Notes: generated from the letters alone by a model not told the origin. A DNA stretch of 61,784 bases from Flavobacteriales bacterium (GCA_029251005.1 JAQXEE010000022.1:1-61784); one strand, 5' to 3'. Shown: positions 1 to 8,613, counted from the first letter of the stretch. Translations and numbers: made by a program.

Positions 1-290
1 TTGAATTAAGAGAAGTTTTACCAAAAGCTGTTTCTCTTGCACTTCAACACGCTTTTAAAGATTTTGGCAGGAAAATGCAAGGTTATTACACCAACGAAGC
101 TATTCTACATGCTACCGAATCTCGAACGAGTAGTCCTGTTAAAATACCACGTAATAATGAAACGCTAGAACACCCTCAAATTAAAGGGTTATACCCTTGT
201 GGTGAAGGTGCTGGATATGCAGGGGGGATAATGAGCGCAGCAATTGATGGGCAGAGATGTGCTGAAAAAATCGCTAATAAATTGGGATAG
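1..290 (+). CDS. FAD-dependent dehydrogenase (COG2509-like), C-terminal fragment
   Basis: This is the 3' end of a gene that begins before the window; the open frame runs in from base 3 without a stop. The visible 95 or so residues contain ESRTSSPV, GLYPCGEGAGYAGG and IMSAAIDG. These are typical of the C-terminal FAD-binding part of the uncharacterised NAD(FAD)-utilising dehydrogenase family (COG2509), where the GxGxGYAGG stretch sits near the flavin and the final SAAxDG helix caps it. The protein is presumably a cytosolic flavoprotein; its substrate is not known for the family. An internal ATG at 75 is not the start, because conserved sequence (LPKAVSLALQ) precedes it in frame. The family call is fairly safe and the reaction is unknown. 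Confidence 0.8.
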   Translation, partial: ELREVLPKAVSLALQHAFKDFGRKMQGYYTNEAILHATESRTSSPVKIPRNNETLEHPQIKGLYPCGEGAGYAGGIMSAAIDGQRCAEKIANKLG

Positions 291-437
291 ACTTTTTTGA
301 CCTACTATTGTAACAAAGTCCCTAAAACCACTTAACTTTTTTTAGTTTCAAATATTTGAATTAAAATATGAACGTAACATTACCCTTAAAATAGTAATTG
401 AAATCGTTGTCTGTATCAAATACTTTTTAGCGTTCCG

Positions 438-1346
438 CTAAAAGAGAGGAAAAGATAACTTCTCGCCTTCCTTCTCTTTAATTATGATTGTTTTAGAGCT
501 CACTAATGATGTTGAAAACCAACCAACTGCTTGGTCTTTTAACTCTGTTCCTGTTGAAATAATGTTGGTTTTCACATTAGCTGTAGGAGTTGCAAATAAA
601 GCGCCTATTCCACCGCTAATCGACTGATTTAAAACTTCGGACCAAAAACCGTTTGTTCCTTCGGTTAAACTCCAAATCTCATAAGTTGCTGTATCTTTTA
701 GCCCTAGGCTATCTTCAACATTAAACATAGGAAAAGTTGATATTGGGGGTATAAACAACTGGCCATCTGCCATAGACTCTTCGCTAAAAGATCCATCAAC
801 TGGTAGGTTTAAACCTGCTCTTCTCGTATCGTAAACTCCATTCTTTTTAAATCTAATCCAATAATAATCAGCTTGTCCAATTAAATCTCGCGCTACCAAT
901 TCAACTAAATAACCGCCATTTTCAGCACCAATGGTTTTAGGAGAATATTCCCAATTTAAACTATCGATGTCTGGTACTGGATTAGCAAAATTAATCGAAG
1001 AATATTCAACTCCGTTGCCTTTTATCATTAAAGCGTAAGTCCTTCCTTCATGCACTAAAACACTATCATCCCAAGTATAATTCCCATCATTTAATTCATC
1101 CTCAAAGAAATACATATTATTTAAGTCATCTTTAATATAAACTGAGTCTGCAATAAAAGCTTCTTGTACGACTTCGTCAAAAAACTGCTTTGTGCTCTTA
1201 AGATTAATAACTTGCGGTTCAGCGAGGTTGTTTACAAAAGCATCAACTACCAATTGAATGGCACCATCACTAACTTCAACTTCGATAACATCTTCACAAG
1301 ACGTTAAAGAAAACACAATTGCTATTGCTGAAAATATCTTTTTCAT
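438..1346 (-). CDS. DUF4249 family lipoprotein paired with a TonB-dependent receptor
   Basis: This 302-residue predicted lipoprotein has a short hydrophobic leader ending in a lipobox (LTSC, Cys17), so the mature protein should be lipid-anchored in the envelope, probably at the outer membrane. The body resembles DUF4249, a Bacteroidota family of extracytoplasmic proteins of unknown function that are usually encoded next to TonB-dependent receptors. That is the case here: the start lies 6 bases after the stop of the receptor gene, so the two are almost certainly co-transcribed. By analogy with SusD-type partners it may help capture the ligand of the receptor, but this is inference. Substrate unknown. 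Confidence 0.8.
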   Translation of the reverse strand: MKKIFSAIAIVFSLTSCEDVIEVEVSDGAIQLVVDAFVNNLAEPQVINLKSTKQFFDEVVQEAFIADSVYIKDDLNNMYFFEDELNDGNYTWDDSVLVHEGRTYALMIKGNGVEYSSINFANPVPDIDSLNWEYSPKTIGAENGGYLVELVARDLIGQADYYWIRFKKNGVYDTRRAGLNLPVDGSFSEESMADGQLFIPPISTFPMFNVEDSLGLKDTATYEIWSLTEGTNGFWSEVLNQSISGGIGALFATPTANVKTNIISTGTELKDQAVGWFSTSLVSSKTIIIKEKEGEKLSFPLF

Positions 1347-1352
1347 CTTTAA

Positions 1353-3740
1353 TTAAAATTTAAAATTATAAGTGATTGAAGGAATTACAGTTCCTACAAT
1401 AGAATATTTAATTGCTTGTGGCTCTCCATTTTCATTTTCGAAATAAACAGTAAAAGCATTCCTTCTTGCATATGTATTATAAGCACTAAAAACCCAGTCG
1501 CCATGCCACAGCTTTTTATTCCCATTCTTCTTCTCTTCATTTCCATGAATTGTAAATGATAAATCTAAACGATGGTAATCTGGTACTCTTGCATTATTTC
1601 TAACATTAGCAGGATTATGAGAAACACTTACCCCTTGAATACCATAATTAATAGATGAAGATGTGAATGGTGCACCAGTGTTGTAAACAAAATTAGCACT
1701 CATTTCGTACTTTTTGTTAAACTCGTAATTTAAAACAAGATTACTAACAACTGGTTTATCAAACCTGTTATTATAATAATCACCATTATTGACTTCATCC
1801 ATTTTAACTTCAGTCTTTGCTAGTGTTAAACTTAGCCAACCTGTTAGTTTTCCTTGGTTTTTTCTTACAAAAAATTCTGCACCATAAGCTCTACCTGATC
1901 CATAATATAAATCACCTTCATAATAATCATTCAACTGCAACGCTGCGGTTGGTATATACCCTATTTGATTTTGAAGAAACTTATAGTAACCTTCAACAGA
2001 GGTCTCCCAACCAAGATTTTTTCCAAAATTCCTAAAATAACCAAGAGCGATCTGATCAGCCAGTTGTGGCTTAACATTATTAGTTGTAGGGGAGTAAAAA
2101 TCTAACGGAGTTGAAGCAGCTGTGTTACTCATTAAATGAATGTATTGTGACATTCTATTGTAACTTGTTTTAATTGAAGAAACACTATCAATATCAAACT
2201 TTGCAGAAAAACGAGGTTCAGGATTAAAATATGTTTTTATAAACTCTCCATTATTGTATGATTTGACTTTAAGCGTGTCACGACTTTCCGTAATTGAAGA
2301 TCTTTCACCGTATATATATTCCTTACTTGGTCCTAAGTAAGAGTACATTGAATACCGTAGTCCATATTTTAAGATTATCCCTTTTTTAATTTTTTGTTCA
2401 TTTCCAATATAAATGGCATTCTCTAAGCCAAACCTATCATCTTGAGAAAAATCAAAAGTAGTATCGTTACCCGTTTGAAAGGATTGTGCATAAAATTCGC
2501 TTTCCCCTGGCGCAAACTCATAAAGAATAGATTGTCCACCAAATTGAATTGTGTTGTTGTTATTTAAGTAATAGGTAAAAGATGGTTTTACTGAGTAGTT
2601 TTTAATATTTCCTTTCCATTGAAAACCACCCTCTTCTTGATTACCTACGCCAATTTTGAAATCATAATTAGAATAATAAGTTGTCATGTTCATGAACAGC
2701 TTATTATTAAAAATATGGTTCCACCTAGCAGTAGCAGTTTGATTCCCCCAATTGAACCCAAAACCTTGAGCAAAAACATCACGTCCAAAATAACCAGATA
2801 AATAAACATTATTTTTTTCGTTAATGTCATAATTTACTTTTGCTGTTAAATCATAAAAATAAAATTTAGCATCACTAAAATTATCTGCTAGGAATGGTTT
2901 TGCTAAAATATCAGCGTAGGATCTTCTCCCTGCAATTATAAATGATGCTTTATCTTTTACTAAGGGAGCTTCAATTGCAAAACGACTAAACAGTAATCCT
3001 ACTCCACCTTGTCCGGAAACCTTTTTTTTATTTCCTTCTCTCATTCTAATATCCAATACTGACGATAATCTACCGCCATACTGGGAAGGTATCCCTCCCT
3101 TTATTAATTTTACATTTTTAACAGCATCAGCGTTAAAAACGGAAAAGAATCCAAAAAGATGAGATGAATTAAAAACAGGTGCTTCATCCAATAAAATTAA
3201 ATTCTGATCAATCCCCCCACCCCTTACATTAAAACCAGTAGCACCTTCACCTACTGAAGATACACCGGGCATTAATTGTACAGCTTTAACAACATCAGCC
3301 TCACCTAAGAGGGCAGGTATTTTCTCAATTCTCTTTACATCTAACTCGATGGTACTCATTTCAACCTTCTTAAAATTGTCTGTATTTCTTTTTCCGGTTA
3401 CAACTACCACATCAATTTCTTCAGTTTCAGCAGCAAGTTCAACGTTTAATTTCATATTACCCTCTACAATAATTGTTTTGGACAATGTTGCAAATCCGCT
3501 GTAGTTAAAAAGTAAAGTATAAGTTCCTTTTGGTAGTTCTATGCTATAATATCCATATGCATTTGTGGCCGTACCATAATTTCCATCTTCGGTGTAAATC
3601 ATGGCACTAATCATTGTTTCGCCATTCGCACCATCTTTTACCGTTCCTGAAACGTTAAATTTTTGTGCTACAGCAAGCACTGGAAGCATTAATGCTATGG
3701 AAATCCAACTTTTAATATTTTTAAAATTCATAGTACTCAT
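1353..3740 (-). CDS. TonB-dependent outer-membrane receptor with carboxypeptidase-regulatory-like domain
   Basis: An outer-membrane beta-barrel receptor of about 795 residues. From the N-terminus: a signal peptide (ending near VLAVAQ), a carboxypeptidase-regulatory-like beta-sandwich (VSGTVKDG ... GYYSIELPKGTYTL), a TonB plug (LLGEADVVKAVQLMPGV, GFNVRGGG, IKGGIPSQYGGRLSSVLDIR) and a long barrel with many aromatic strands ending in YNFKF. It takes up a ligand using TonB energy; the ligand is unknown and the partner is DUF4249, not SusD. The open frame extends to a TTG at 3755, but that triplet lies inside a TAAATTTG promoter-like element on this strand. The start is therefore the ATG at 3740 or the one at 3731, which directly precedes the signal peptide. 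Confidence 0.9.
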   Translation of the reverse strand: MSTMNFKNIKSWISIALMLPVLAVAQKFNVSGTVKDGANGETMISAMIYTEDGNYGTATNAYGYYSIELPKGTYTLLFNYSGFATLSKTIIVEGNMKLNVELAAETEEIDVVVVTGKRNTDNFKKVEMSTIELDVKRIEKIPALLGEADVVKAVQLMPGVSSVGEGATGFNVRGGGIDQNLILLDEAPVFNSSHLFGFFSVFNADAVKNVKLIKGGIPSQYGGRLSSVLDIRMREGNKKKVSGQGGVGLLFSRFAIEAPLVKDKASFIIAGRRSYADILAKPFLADNFSDAKFYFYDLTAKVNYDINEKNNVYLSGYFGRDVFAQGFGFNWGNQTATARWNHIFNNKLFMNMTTYYSNYDFKIGVGNQEEGGFQWKGNIKNYSVKPSFTYYLNNNNTIQFGGQSILYEFAPGESEFYAQSFQTGNDTTFDFSQDDRFGLENAIYIGNEQKIKKGIILKYGLRYSMYSYLGPSKEYIYGERSSITESRDTLKVKSYNNGEFIKTYFNPEPRFSAKFDIDSVSSIKTSYNRMSQYIHLMSNTAASTPLDFYSPTTNNVKPQLADQIALGYFRNFGKNLGWETSVEGYYKFLQNQIGYIPTAALQLNDYYEGDLYYGSGRAYGAEFFVRKNQGKLTGWLSLTLAKTEVKMDEVNNGDYYNNRFDKPVVSNLVLNYEFNKKYEMSANFVYNTGAPFTSSSINYGIQGVSVSHNPANVRNNARVPDYHRLDLSFTIHGNEEKKNGNKKLWHGDWVFSAYNTYARRNAFTVYFENENGEPQAIKYSIVGTVIPSITYNFKF

Positions 3741-3752
3741 TTTAAGAGGAAA

Positions 3753-3760
3753 CAAATTTA
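3753..3760 (-). promoter_or_regulatory. -7 promoter element TAAATTTG of the receptor/DUF4249 operon
   Basis: On the minus strand this reads TAAATTTG, an exact match to the Bacteroidota -7 consensus TAnnTTTG. It is 12 bases upstream of the ATG at 3740. I see no clear -33 TTG at the usual spacing, so the call rests on the -7 match and position. Confidence 0.45.
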
Positions 3761-3908
3761 AAACTTTTTCGTGTTCTTTCCCTTAAAACTTGATAAACGA
3801 ATCCTATTGTTTATAAGTGGTAACGCAAGCGCAATAAAGAACAAATTTGTCATTCTTAAATTTTAATTATATTTATGTTTTAAAAGATTAATCTTTAAAT
3901 AACCACCT

Positions 3909-4829
3909 ATGAACAACGAAAAAAAATCCAACGACAAGAAGCTAAAAGCCATCATAATTATTCTGTTACTCCTTTTAGTTGGGTCTGTGGGATACAACTT
4001 TATACAAAAGCAAGCATTTCAGGAACAATCCAAACATAATTTAAAAGCAATTGATGATCTTTCAGCTGATAATGAAAAAGTAAACCAGTTATTTGAAGAC
4101 TCAAAAGAGTTAACCCGAAAACTTGAAGGTGATGTTGCTGAACAAGATCAAGAAATACAATCAACGCTTGCTAAAATTCAGAAAATAAAAGCCGAAAATG
4201 ATTCTTTAATAGCTTCAGGAATGGAAAAAGAAGAATTAAATAGACGTTTAAGAGCTAATTTAAAGATGGTTCGTAAATTGAATAAGCAATTAGAATCTAA
4301 AGTAGACGAGCTTTTACTAGAAAACAAAAAGTTAGAGACAATTAATAATGAGCTTACTGAAAATATAGATTCTGTAAATACAATCAACAAAGACTTAAAT
4401 CAGAAAGTGGCAAAAGCATCCGAACTTATTCCTACTCAGATTACAATCAACGCCTACAAAGCTAGAGGAACTGATGGTGAAAAATGGAAAAAAACCAAAT
4501 TAGCGAGAAGAACAAACAAGTTAGAAGTTATTTTTAATATCCTCAAAAATGAAATTGCTAAAGTTGGAGACAAGAAAATTCTGTTAAAAATTATCTCTCC
4601 GGCAGGAAAAACAATCGGAACATTAAACAATGAAGGAGCCGCTACTGAAGCGCAAGCAAAAGGCGCCATCACATATGCTGCCGCAAAAACCTTCAAGTAT
4701 GCTGGTGAAGAGCAAAAAATCACCTTAGACTATATCACCAATGTAAGGGATCTTCCTGAAGGAAGCTACTTGTTTGAATTGATTATCGATGGAGAATCTG
4801 CCGCTAATCGATTATTTGACTTAAAATAA
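3909..4829 (+). CDS. Single-pass membrane protein with long coiled coil, unknown function
   Basis: 306 residues. A charged N-terminus is followed by one strong transmembrane helix (IIIILLLLLVGSVGYNF, about residues 15-31) with no cleavage site, so it is probably anchored in the inner membrane with the rest in the periplasm. Residues about 40-165 form a heptad-like coiled coil rich in E, K, N and L (e.g. ELNRRLRANLKMVRKLNKQL). The last 130 or so residues look like a compact beta-rich domain (KILLKIISPAGKTIGTL, EGSYLFELIIDGE). I do not recognise a named family. The layout (TM, coiled coil, terminal sandwich) suits a periplasm-spanning structural or scaffolding role, which is inference. It is transcribed alone and followed by a strong terminator. 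Confidence 0.8.
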   Translation: MNNEKKSNDKKLKAIIIILLLLLVGSVGYNFIQKQAFQEQSKHNLKAIDDLSADNEKVNQLFEDSKELTRKLEGDVAEQDQEIQSTLAKIQKIKAENDSLIASGMEKEELNRRLRANLKMVRKLNKQLESKVDELLLENKKLETINNELTENIDSVNTINKDLNQKVAKASELIPTQITINAYKARGTDGEKWKKTKLARRTNKLEVIFNILKNEIAKVGDKKILLKIISPAGKTIGTLNNEGAATEAQAKGAITYAAAKTFKYAGEEQKITLDYITNVRDLPEGSYLFELIIDGESAANRLFDLK

Positions 4830-4854
4830 TATAGGTTCATAAAAATTAACAATC

Positions 4855-4885
4855 AGCCATTTCATTTATTTGAAATGGCTTTTTT
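4855..4885 (+). terminator. Rho-independent terminator
   Basis: AGCCATTTCA (4855-4864) pairs perfectly with TGAAATGGCT (4871-4880), a 10-bp stem with a 6-base loop, followed by a T run. It ends the coiled-coil gene, separating it from the ABC ATPase that starts at 4897. Confidence 0.85.
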
Positions 4886-4896
4886 AATTTAGGCTC

Positions 4897-5868
4897 ATGC
4901 TTTTAAAGGTTGAAAATTTGTCCCTCTCCTATGGAGATTGGAAAGTCCTCGATAAACTTAACTTTGAAATAAATCAAGGTCAGGTGCTTTGTGTTTTAGG
5001 TGAAAGTGGTTGTGGAAAAACAAGTCTTCTAAAAGCAATTAGAGGTTTTATGGATCGGGATGAAGGAGAAATCTACTTCCAAGGAGAGCGTGTTTACAAT
5101 AAATCAGAAAAGCTTGTTCCAGGAACAAAAGGGGTTGCAGTTGTTCATCAAGATTTTCAATTAGAACCCGGATTTACTGTTTTTGATAATATCCGCCATC
5201 ATCTTATACAATATAACAGATCCTATCAACAGAGTAAAACAGAAGAAATAATTCGACTTTGTAAACTTGAAAACATTCAATTCAAGAAATCTAAGGAGCT
5301 ATCAGGGGGGCAAAAACAAAAGGTAGCGTTGGCAAAAGCTTTGATTGAAGAACCGCCTTTATTACTGCTAGACGAACCCTTTAGTAACTTAGATAACATC
5401 TCTAAAACTGAGTTTAAAGCCATTCTAAAAAACGTTGTTAAAGCATTAAATATAGGTCTACTATTTGTTACTCATGATTCAAAAGACGCTCTAACTTTTT
5501 CTGATGAAATTATGGTAATTCAAAATGGAAAACTACTAAAAAAAGACACGCCTCTTAAACTCACTACTACTCCTCCATCTGTATATGCCGCCAAATTATT
5601 AGGATTGACAAACATATTTGAAGGGAGTTTGATTAAAAGTATTACCGATAAATTCATTAAAGACTCAAGTAATTATTGGATTCCACAAAGAAATATAATT
5701 CTTTCGAAAGGAAATACTTTCAAAATTGAAACTGAAGAGTTTTTAGGCGACCAGTTCGTATACCATTTGAGTAACGGAATAATAAATATTTCTATAAAAT
5801 CTTTGGAAAGACTATCGGGTGAAAAATTAAATATTAAATTCAACAATGCAGTTGAAATTAAAGATTAA
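4897..5868 (+). CDS. ABC transporter ATP-binding protein (PotA/CysA/FbpC-like), no permease nearby
   Basis: A 323-residue ABC ATPase. It has Walker A GESGCGKTS (residues 35-43), Q-loop VVHQDFQ, signature LSGGQKQ (135-141), Walker B LLLLDEP (155-161) and H-loop histidine 193 in VTHD. About 90 further residues follow the ATPase core, as in importers of the polyamine, sulfate or iron type that carry a regulatory C-terminal beta domain, though this extension is short. It should energise an inner-membrane transporter, but neither neighbour encodes a permease or binding protein, so the partner must lie elsewhere. The start ATG at 4897 follows the preceding terminator closely. The ATPase call is certain; the substrate is not inferable. 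Confidence 0.85.
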   Translation: MLLKVENLSLSYGDWKVLDKLNFEINQGQVLCVLGESGCGKTSLLKAIRGFMDRDEGEIYFQGERVYNKSEKLVPGTKGVAVVHQDFQLEPGFTVFDNIRHHLIQYNRSYQQSKTEEIIRLCKLENIQFKKSKELSGGQKQKVALAKALIEEPPLLLLDEPFSNLDNISKTEFKAILKNVVKALNIGLLFVTHDSKDALTFSDEIMVIQNGKLLKKDTPLKLTTTPPSVYAAKLLGLTNIFEGSLIKSITDKFIKDSSNYWIPQRNIILSKGNTFKIETEEFLGDQFVYHLSNGIINISIKSLERLSGEKLNIKFNNAVEIKD

Positions 5869-5965
5869 CAGCTGTCTAACCACGAAAATCCACTATCTTT
5901 ATATCTTGAAAATACTACCAATTATCCAAAATTAATTGATAATAAACTTTGTAAACTAACATTCG

Positions 5966-6202
5966 ATGACAAAAGGAATGGAACGCATTATTAATGAATT
6001 AAAAGGCGAGAATAAAACAACAGTAATTGAGCGCCTTTATTCAGAAAATGAAACAGCCAAAGAAACACAAAAATTACGCTTAGCTTCGGATTTAAATAAC
6101 TTGATTTTTTACTTAAATAATCCTGACACAAGACCGGGAGGAGTAAAACAAGAGGATCTTTCCTTGTTTGAAGAATTAAAAATCTCATTGGATAGCCAAT
6201 AA
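5966..6202 (+). CDS. Small hypothetical protein (78 aa)
   Basis: Unrecognised 78-residue protein, charged and predicted mainly helical, with no signal peptide or membrane segment, hence probably cytosolic. A promoter-like TATCTTTA occurs at 5894-5901. It ends one base before the stop of an opposite-strand small gene (stops at 6202 and 6204), so the two are tail to tail. It is supported by being uninterrupted, starting with ATG and filling the gap; without comparison it could still be a chance frame. Confidence 0.5.
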   Translation: MTKGMERIINELKGENKTTVIERLYSENETAKETQKLRLASDLNNLIFYLNNPDTRPGGVKQEDLSLFEELKISLDSQ

Positions 6203-6203
6203 A

Positions 6204-6386
6204 CTATTCAGTGCAACTTGATTCTATAAAACTTTTTGCTGGTAACGGCATGCCCATGTAAGTTTCTACCGCCTTAATTACACCTTCAATTTCTGAATAT
6301 GAATTTTGATTAAAAACCCCCGCCTTTAGCCAATGTTGAATTTGGTTCAAAGCTGAATTGCAATCGTTTAAATCTGAAATTATCAT
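6204..6386 (-). CDS. Small hypothetical protein (60 aa)
   Basis: Unrecognised protein of 60 residues from the ATG at 6386; a GTG one codon further up is also possible. It begins MIISDLNDCNSAL and contains a likely helical pair (IQHWLKAGVF ... YSEIEGVIKAVETYM). No signal peptide or membrane segment is seen. It converges on the small gene at 5966-6202 and is divergent from the sigma factor at 6538. Function unknown. Confidence 0.5.
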   Translation of the reverse strand: MIISDLNDCNSALNQIQHWLKAGVFNQNSYSEIEGVIKAVETYMGMPLPAKSFIESSCTE

Positions 6387-6537
6387 CACTTAATTTTGTT
6401 TAAAACGTAGCACTATTTATAAAGTTGCCTTCCCAATTAATATTTTAACATATTTTACTGTTACCGATCTTGAAAACAACTAATCTAAAGCGGTTAACAT
6501 TTCGAAAATTGTTGTTTTTTTCTTTACATTAGAAGCC

Positions 6538-7107
6538 TTGCGAGCTATTGATTCCAATATAACCGACAATGAGTTACTGATTAAATATAAATCAACTGAA
6601 AACAGTGATTTTTTAGCTGCTTTATTCGAAAGACACCTCCATCTTATTTACGGAGCTTGCTTAAAAAACCTTGAAGATGAAGACAATGCCAAGGATGTTT
6701 GCATGGAGGTTTACGAATTATTATCTATTAAATTAATTCAGCACGAAGTCACACATTTTAAAAGCTGGCTATACCGAGTTACTTTTAATCAATGCATGCA
6801 GTTTCTTCGGAAAAAAAATAAATCGAAAAAAAATATTCAAGAATATCAATTAAACTACAAGGAGGATATGGAATTCTCATTAGAAACACATCCAAGTATT
6901 CAAAAAGAGGAAATATTAACCCACCTTGAAGAATGCATAATGAATTTGAAGGATAGCCAAAAACAATGTATTCAACTTTTTTATTTAAATGAACTATGCT
7001 ATAATCAAATATCAGCTCAAACAAAGCATACTTTGAAGAAAGTAAAAAGCTATATTCAAAACGGAAAAAGAAATTTAAAAATTTGTTTAGAATCGAAAAA
7101 TGGATAA
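6538..7107 (+). CDS. ECF-type RNA polymerase sigma factor
   Basis: A 189-residue sigma-70 family protein of the extracytoplasmic-function class. Region 2 spans about residues 14-90 (LAALFERHLHLIYGACLKNL, DAKDVC-like NAKDVCMEVYELL, then FKSWLYRVTFNQCMQFLRKK). Region 4 lies near residues 125-185 (CIMNLKDSQKQCIQLFYLNELCY then the HTH). It should direct polymerase to a small regulon. The start appears to be TTG at 6538, since the next in-frame Met would remove region 2. Its 3' end overlaps the next gene by 8 bases, and that gene encodes a zinc-finger membrane protein, the usual sigma/anti-sigma arrangement. The inducing signal is unknown. Confidence 0.85.
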   Translation: MRAIDSNITDNELLIKYKSTENSDFLAALFERHLHLIYGACLKNLEDEDNAKDVCMEVYELLSIKLIQHEVTHFKSWLYRVTFNQCMQFLRKKNKSKKNIQEYQLNYKEDMEFSLETHPSIQKEEILTHLEECIMNLKDSQKQCIQLFYLNELCYNQISAQTKHTLKKVKSYIQNGKRNLKICLESKNG

Positions 7108-8179
7108 ACAATTATTGCATAATATTTTTGATCATTACGATTGCTTAAGTGAGCGAAAGTTATTAGATTATGTAAATAATTCACTTTCAAATATTGAAAG
7201 AAATGAGGTTGAACGCCACACAATTAACTGTAAATTTTGCTCAGATGCTATTGATGGATTTATGGGGCAAGAGAATTCAATTGCAAATTATCAAAGCCTA
7301 AAACAAAATCCTTTCTATCGTAAACGAAAAACCAAAACAATTTTATGGTTATCTGGGATTGCAGCATCAATTTTAGCCATCTTAATAGTTAATAACTTAA
7401 ATTCCTTAAAATTAGATAACCAGTTTACTGCGGAGGGAGACAAAAAAAACTTAAAAGAGGTTACAATTCAGTATACTGTTAAAGATTCAGTAAATCTAGA
7501 CCATCAACCACAAATTAAAAAGCAGGAGAAAAATATAAGTTTAAAAAGCTCAAAAACTCATAAGAAAGAAGTTAGTTCGCCTCGCCAAAAACCCTCGGAA
7601 GTAATTAACAAAAAAAGTAAGCCTGATTTTAGTACAACTAATTTTGAAACTGATAATAACGAGGAAATTGGAGAAATAAAAATTGTTAAGGAGGTTTTTG
7701 AAACAAGAGCTGCTCAAAATAAAAGTCAAACAAAAGGTGATTTAAACAAATTAAACGAAGAAAACACAGTCGTAATTAATGAAAAAAGGAATTACCTTAA
7801 GACTCATGCAAAGCTTAAGCCTAAAGACACACACTCATTTAACTATGAAACTGATAGTGTTCCTAATTTAAACATTCAGGAAATAAATGAAGTTGAAAGT
7901 AATTTTAGAGAAAAGTTGAAAGATAAATATATCGAGCCTTTATCAGCCTTAGATAGTGGTATTACTTTTTATGAAAACAAGCAGTTTGAAAATGCAATAA
8001 AACAATTAAATACTCTAAAAAAAGCAGATCCTGATTACTTTAAAGCTCAATTATACACTGGAAAATCCCATTTAAAACTTAACAGACCGTTAGTTAGTGT
8101 GAAATTTCTAACAGAGGCCTTAAAGGGAAATAAAAAAACTAAAAAAGAAGCTAAAAGTTTATTGAAATCAATAAAATAA
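7100..8179 (+). CDS. Anti-sigma factor-like membrane protein with zinc-finger N-terminus and TPR-like C-terminus
   Basis: 359 residues. The N-terminus carries H40-x3-C44-x2-C47 (HTINCKFC), the zinc-finger signature of cytosolic anti-sigma (ZAS) domains. One transmembrane helix follows (ILWLSGIAASILAILIV, about 78-96), then a long low-complexity K/S/E-rich linker, and a C-terminal helical region resembling a TPR unit (FYENKQFENAIKQLNTLKKADPDYFKAQLYTGKS spans roughly 290-325). The ATG overlaps the sigma factor stop region (ATGGATAA), implying translational coupling. It probably holds the sigma factor inactive and senses an envelope signal through the periplasmic part; this role is inferred from the motif and gene order. 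Confidence 0.75.
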   Translation: MDKQLLHNIFDHYDCLSERKLLDYVNNSLSNIERNEVERHTINCKFCSDAIDGFMGQENSIANYQSLKQNPFYRKRKTKTILWLSGIAASILAILIVNNLNSLKLDNQFTAEGDKKNLKEVTIQYTVKDSVNLDHQPQIKKQEKNISLKSSKTHKKEVSSPRQKPSEVINKKSKPDFSTTNFETDNNEEIGEIKIVKEVFETRAAQNKSQTKGDLNKLNEENTVVINEKRNYLKTHAKLKPKDTHSFNYETDSVPNLNIQEINEVESNFREKLKDKYIEPLSALDSGITFYENKQFENAIKQLNTLKKADPDYFKAQLYTGKSHLKLNRPLVSVKFLTEALKGNKKTKKEAKSLLKSIK

Positions 8180-8203
8180 GCAATCCCTTTTCAGTTAAAG
8201 AAG

Positions 8204-8211
8204 TATCTTTA
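8204..8211 (+). promoter_or_regulatory. -7-like element TATCTTTA, 4 bases before an ATG
   Basis: TATCTTTA matches seven of eight positions in shape to the TAnnTTTG element (final G is A). It ends only 4 bases before the ATG of the 64-residue gene at 8216, which would give a leaderless or near-leaderless message. No convincing -33 TTG at normal spacing. Confidence 0.35.
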
Positions 8212-8215
8212 ACTT

Positions 8216-8410
8216 ATGATGTTTACAGAAGGAAGAAAAGTATTTGCTTTATGTTTTTTAGCCGCTTTCGCAATTGCATTAGTTTGGGGATATCGGAAAG
8301 ATAAGAAAGAGCGAACCGCTAATTACCAAGGAGCAACTAGAATTACAATTACAATCTTAATTCTTCTTGGTTTACTTACTATGCTAACCAAAGTATTAAA
8401 GTACATTTAA
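8216..8410 (+). CDS. Small two-helix membrane protein, unknown
   Basis: 64 residues with two hydrophobic helices (FALCFLAAFAIALVWGY and ITILILLGLLTMLTKVL) separated by a basic loop (RKDKKERTANYQ), so a small integral membrane protein, probably with both termini on the same side. No named family recognised. There are two consecutive ATG codons at the start. Its last 4 bases overlap the 3' end of a convergent small gene. Function unknown. Confidence 0.6.
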   Translation: MMFTEGRKVFALCFLAAFAIALVWGYRKDKKERTANYQGATRITITILILLGLLTMLTKVLKYI

Positions 8411-8613
8411 TTGATTTTAATAGGTTTACCTGCATAATATGGGGATTTACTAGTTAACACTTCGAAAACAGCTTTCACTCTAGCTAATTGTTCTCGGTAT
8501 TTTAAATACGGACTATACCAATCGGGAACACCTTTTGCAAAAAGACCTTGTGCTTTTAATCCATTTCTTTGTGCAATGTATAAAGCACGATCCACATGAT
8601 TTTTTTTACACAT
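8407..8613 (-). CDS. Small hypothetical protein (68 aa)
   Basis: An unrecognised basic 68-residue protein, probably cytosolic, with one Cys near the start (MCKKNHVDRAL) and an aromatic middle (GVPDWYSPYLKYREQL). The amino-acid composition is protein-like and the ATG start is clear. It is convergent with the small membrane protein, overlapping it by 4 bases, and lies just downstream of the deacetylase terminator on the same strand. Function unknown. Confidence 0.55.
   Translation of the reverse strand: MCKKNHVDRALYIAQRNGLKAQGLFAKGVPDWYSPYLKYREQLARVKAVFEVLTSKSPYYAGKPIKIN

Noticed and set aside
425-443. Perfect 8-bp hairpin TTTTAGCG/CGCTAAAA over the stop codon of the DUF4249 gene, as a terminator
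   Set aside because: Neither strand has a U run after the stem; the symmetry is suggestive but not enough to call a terminator.
1353-3740. Calling the receptor SusC
   Set aside because: There is no SusD-type neighbour and the length is short for SusC; the partner is DUF4249.
3741-3755. TTG start at 3755 for the TonB-dependent receptor
   Set aside because: The triplet is part of a TAAATTTG promoter element and would place extra residues before the signal peptide; ATG at 3740 or 3731 fits better.
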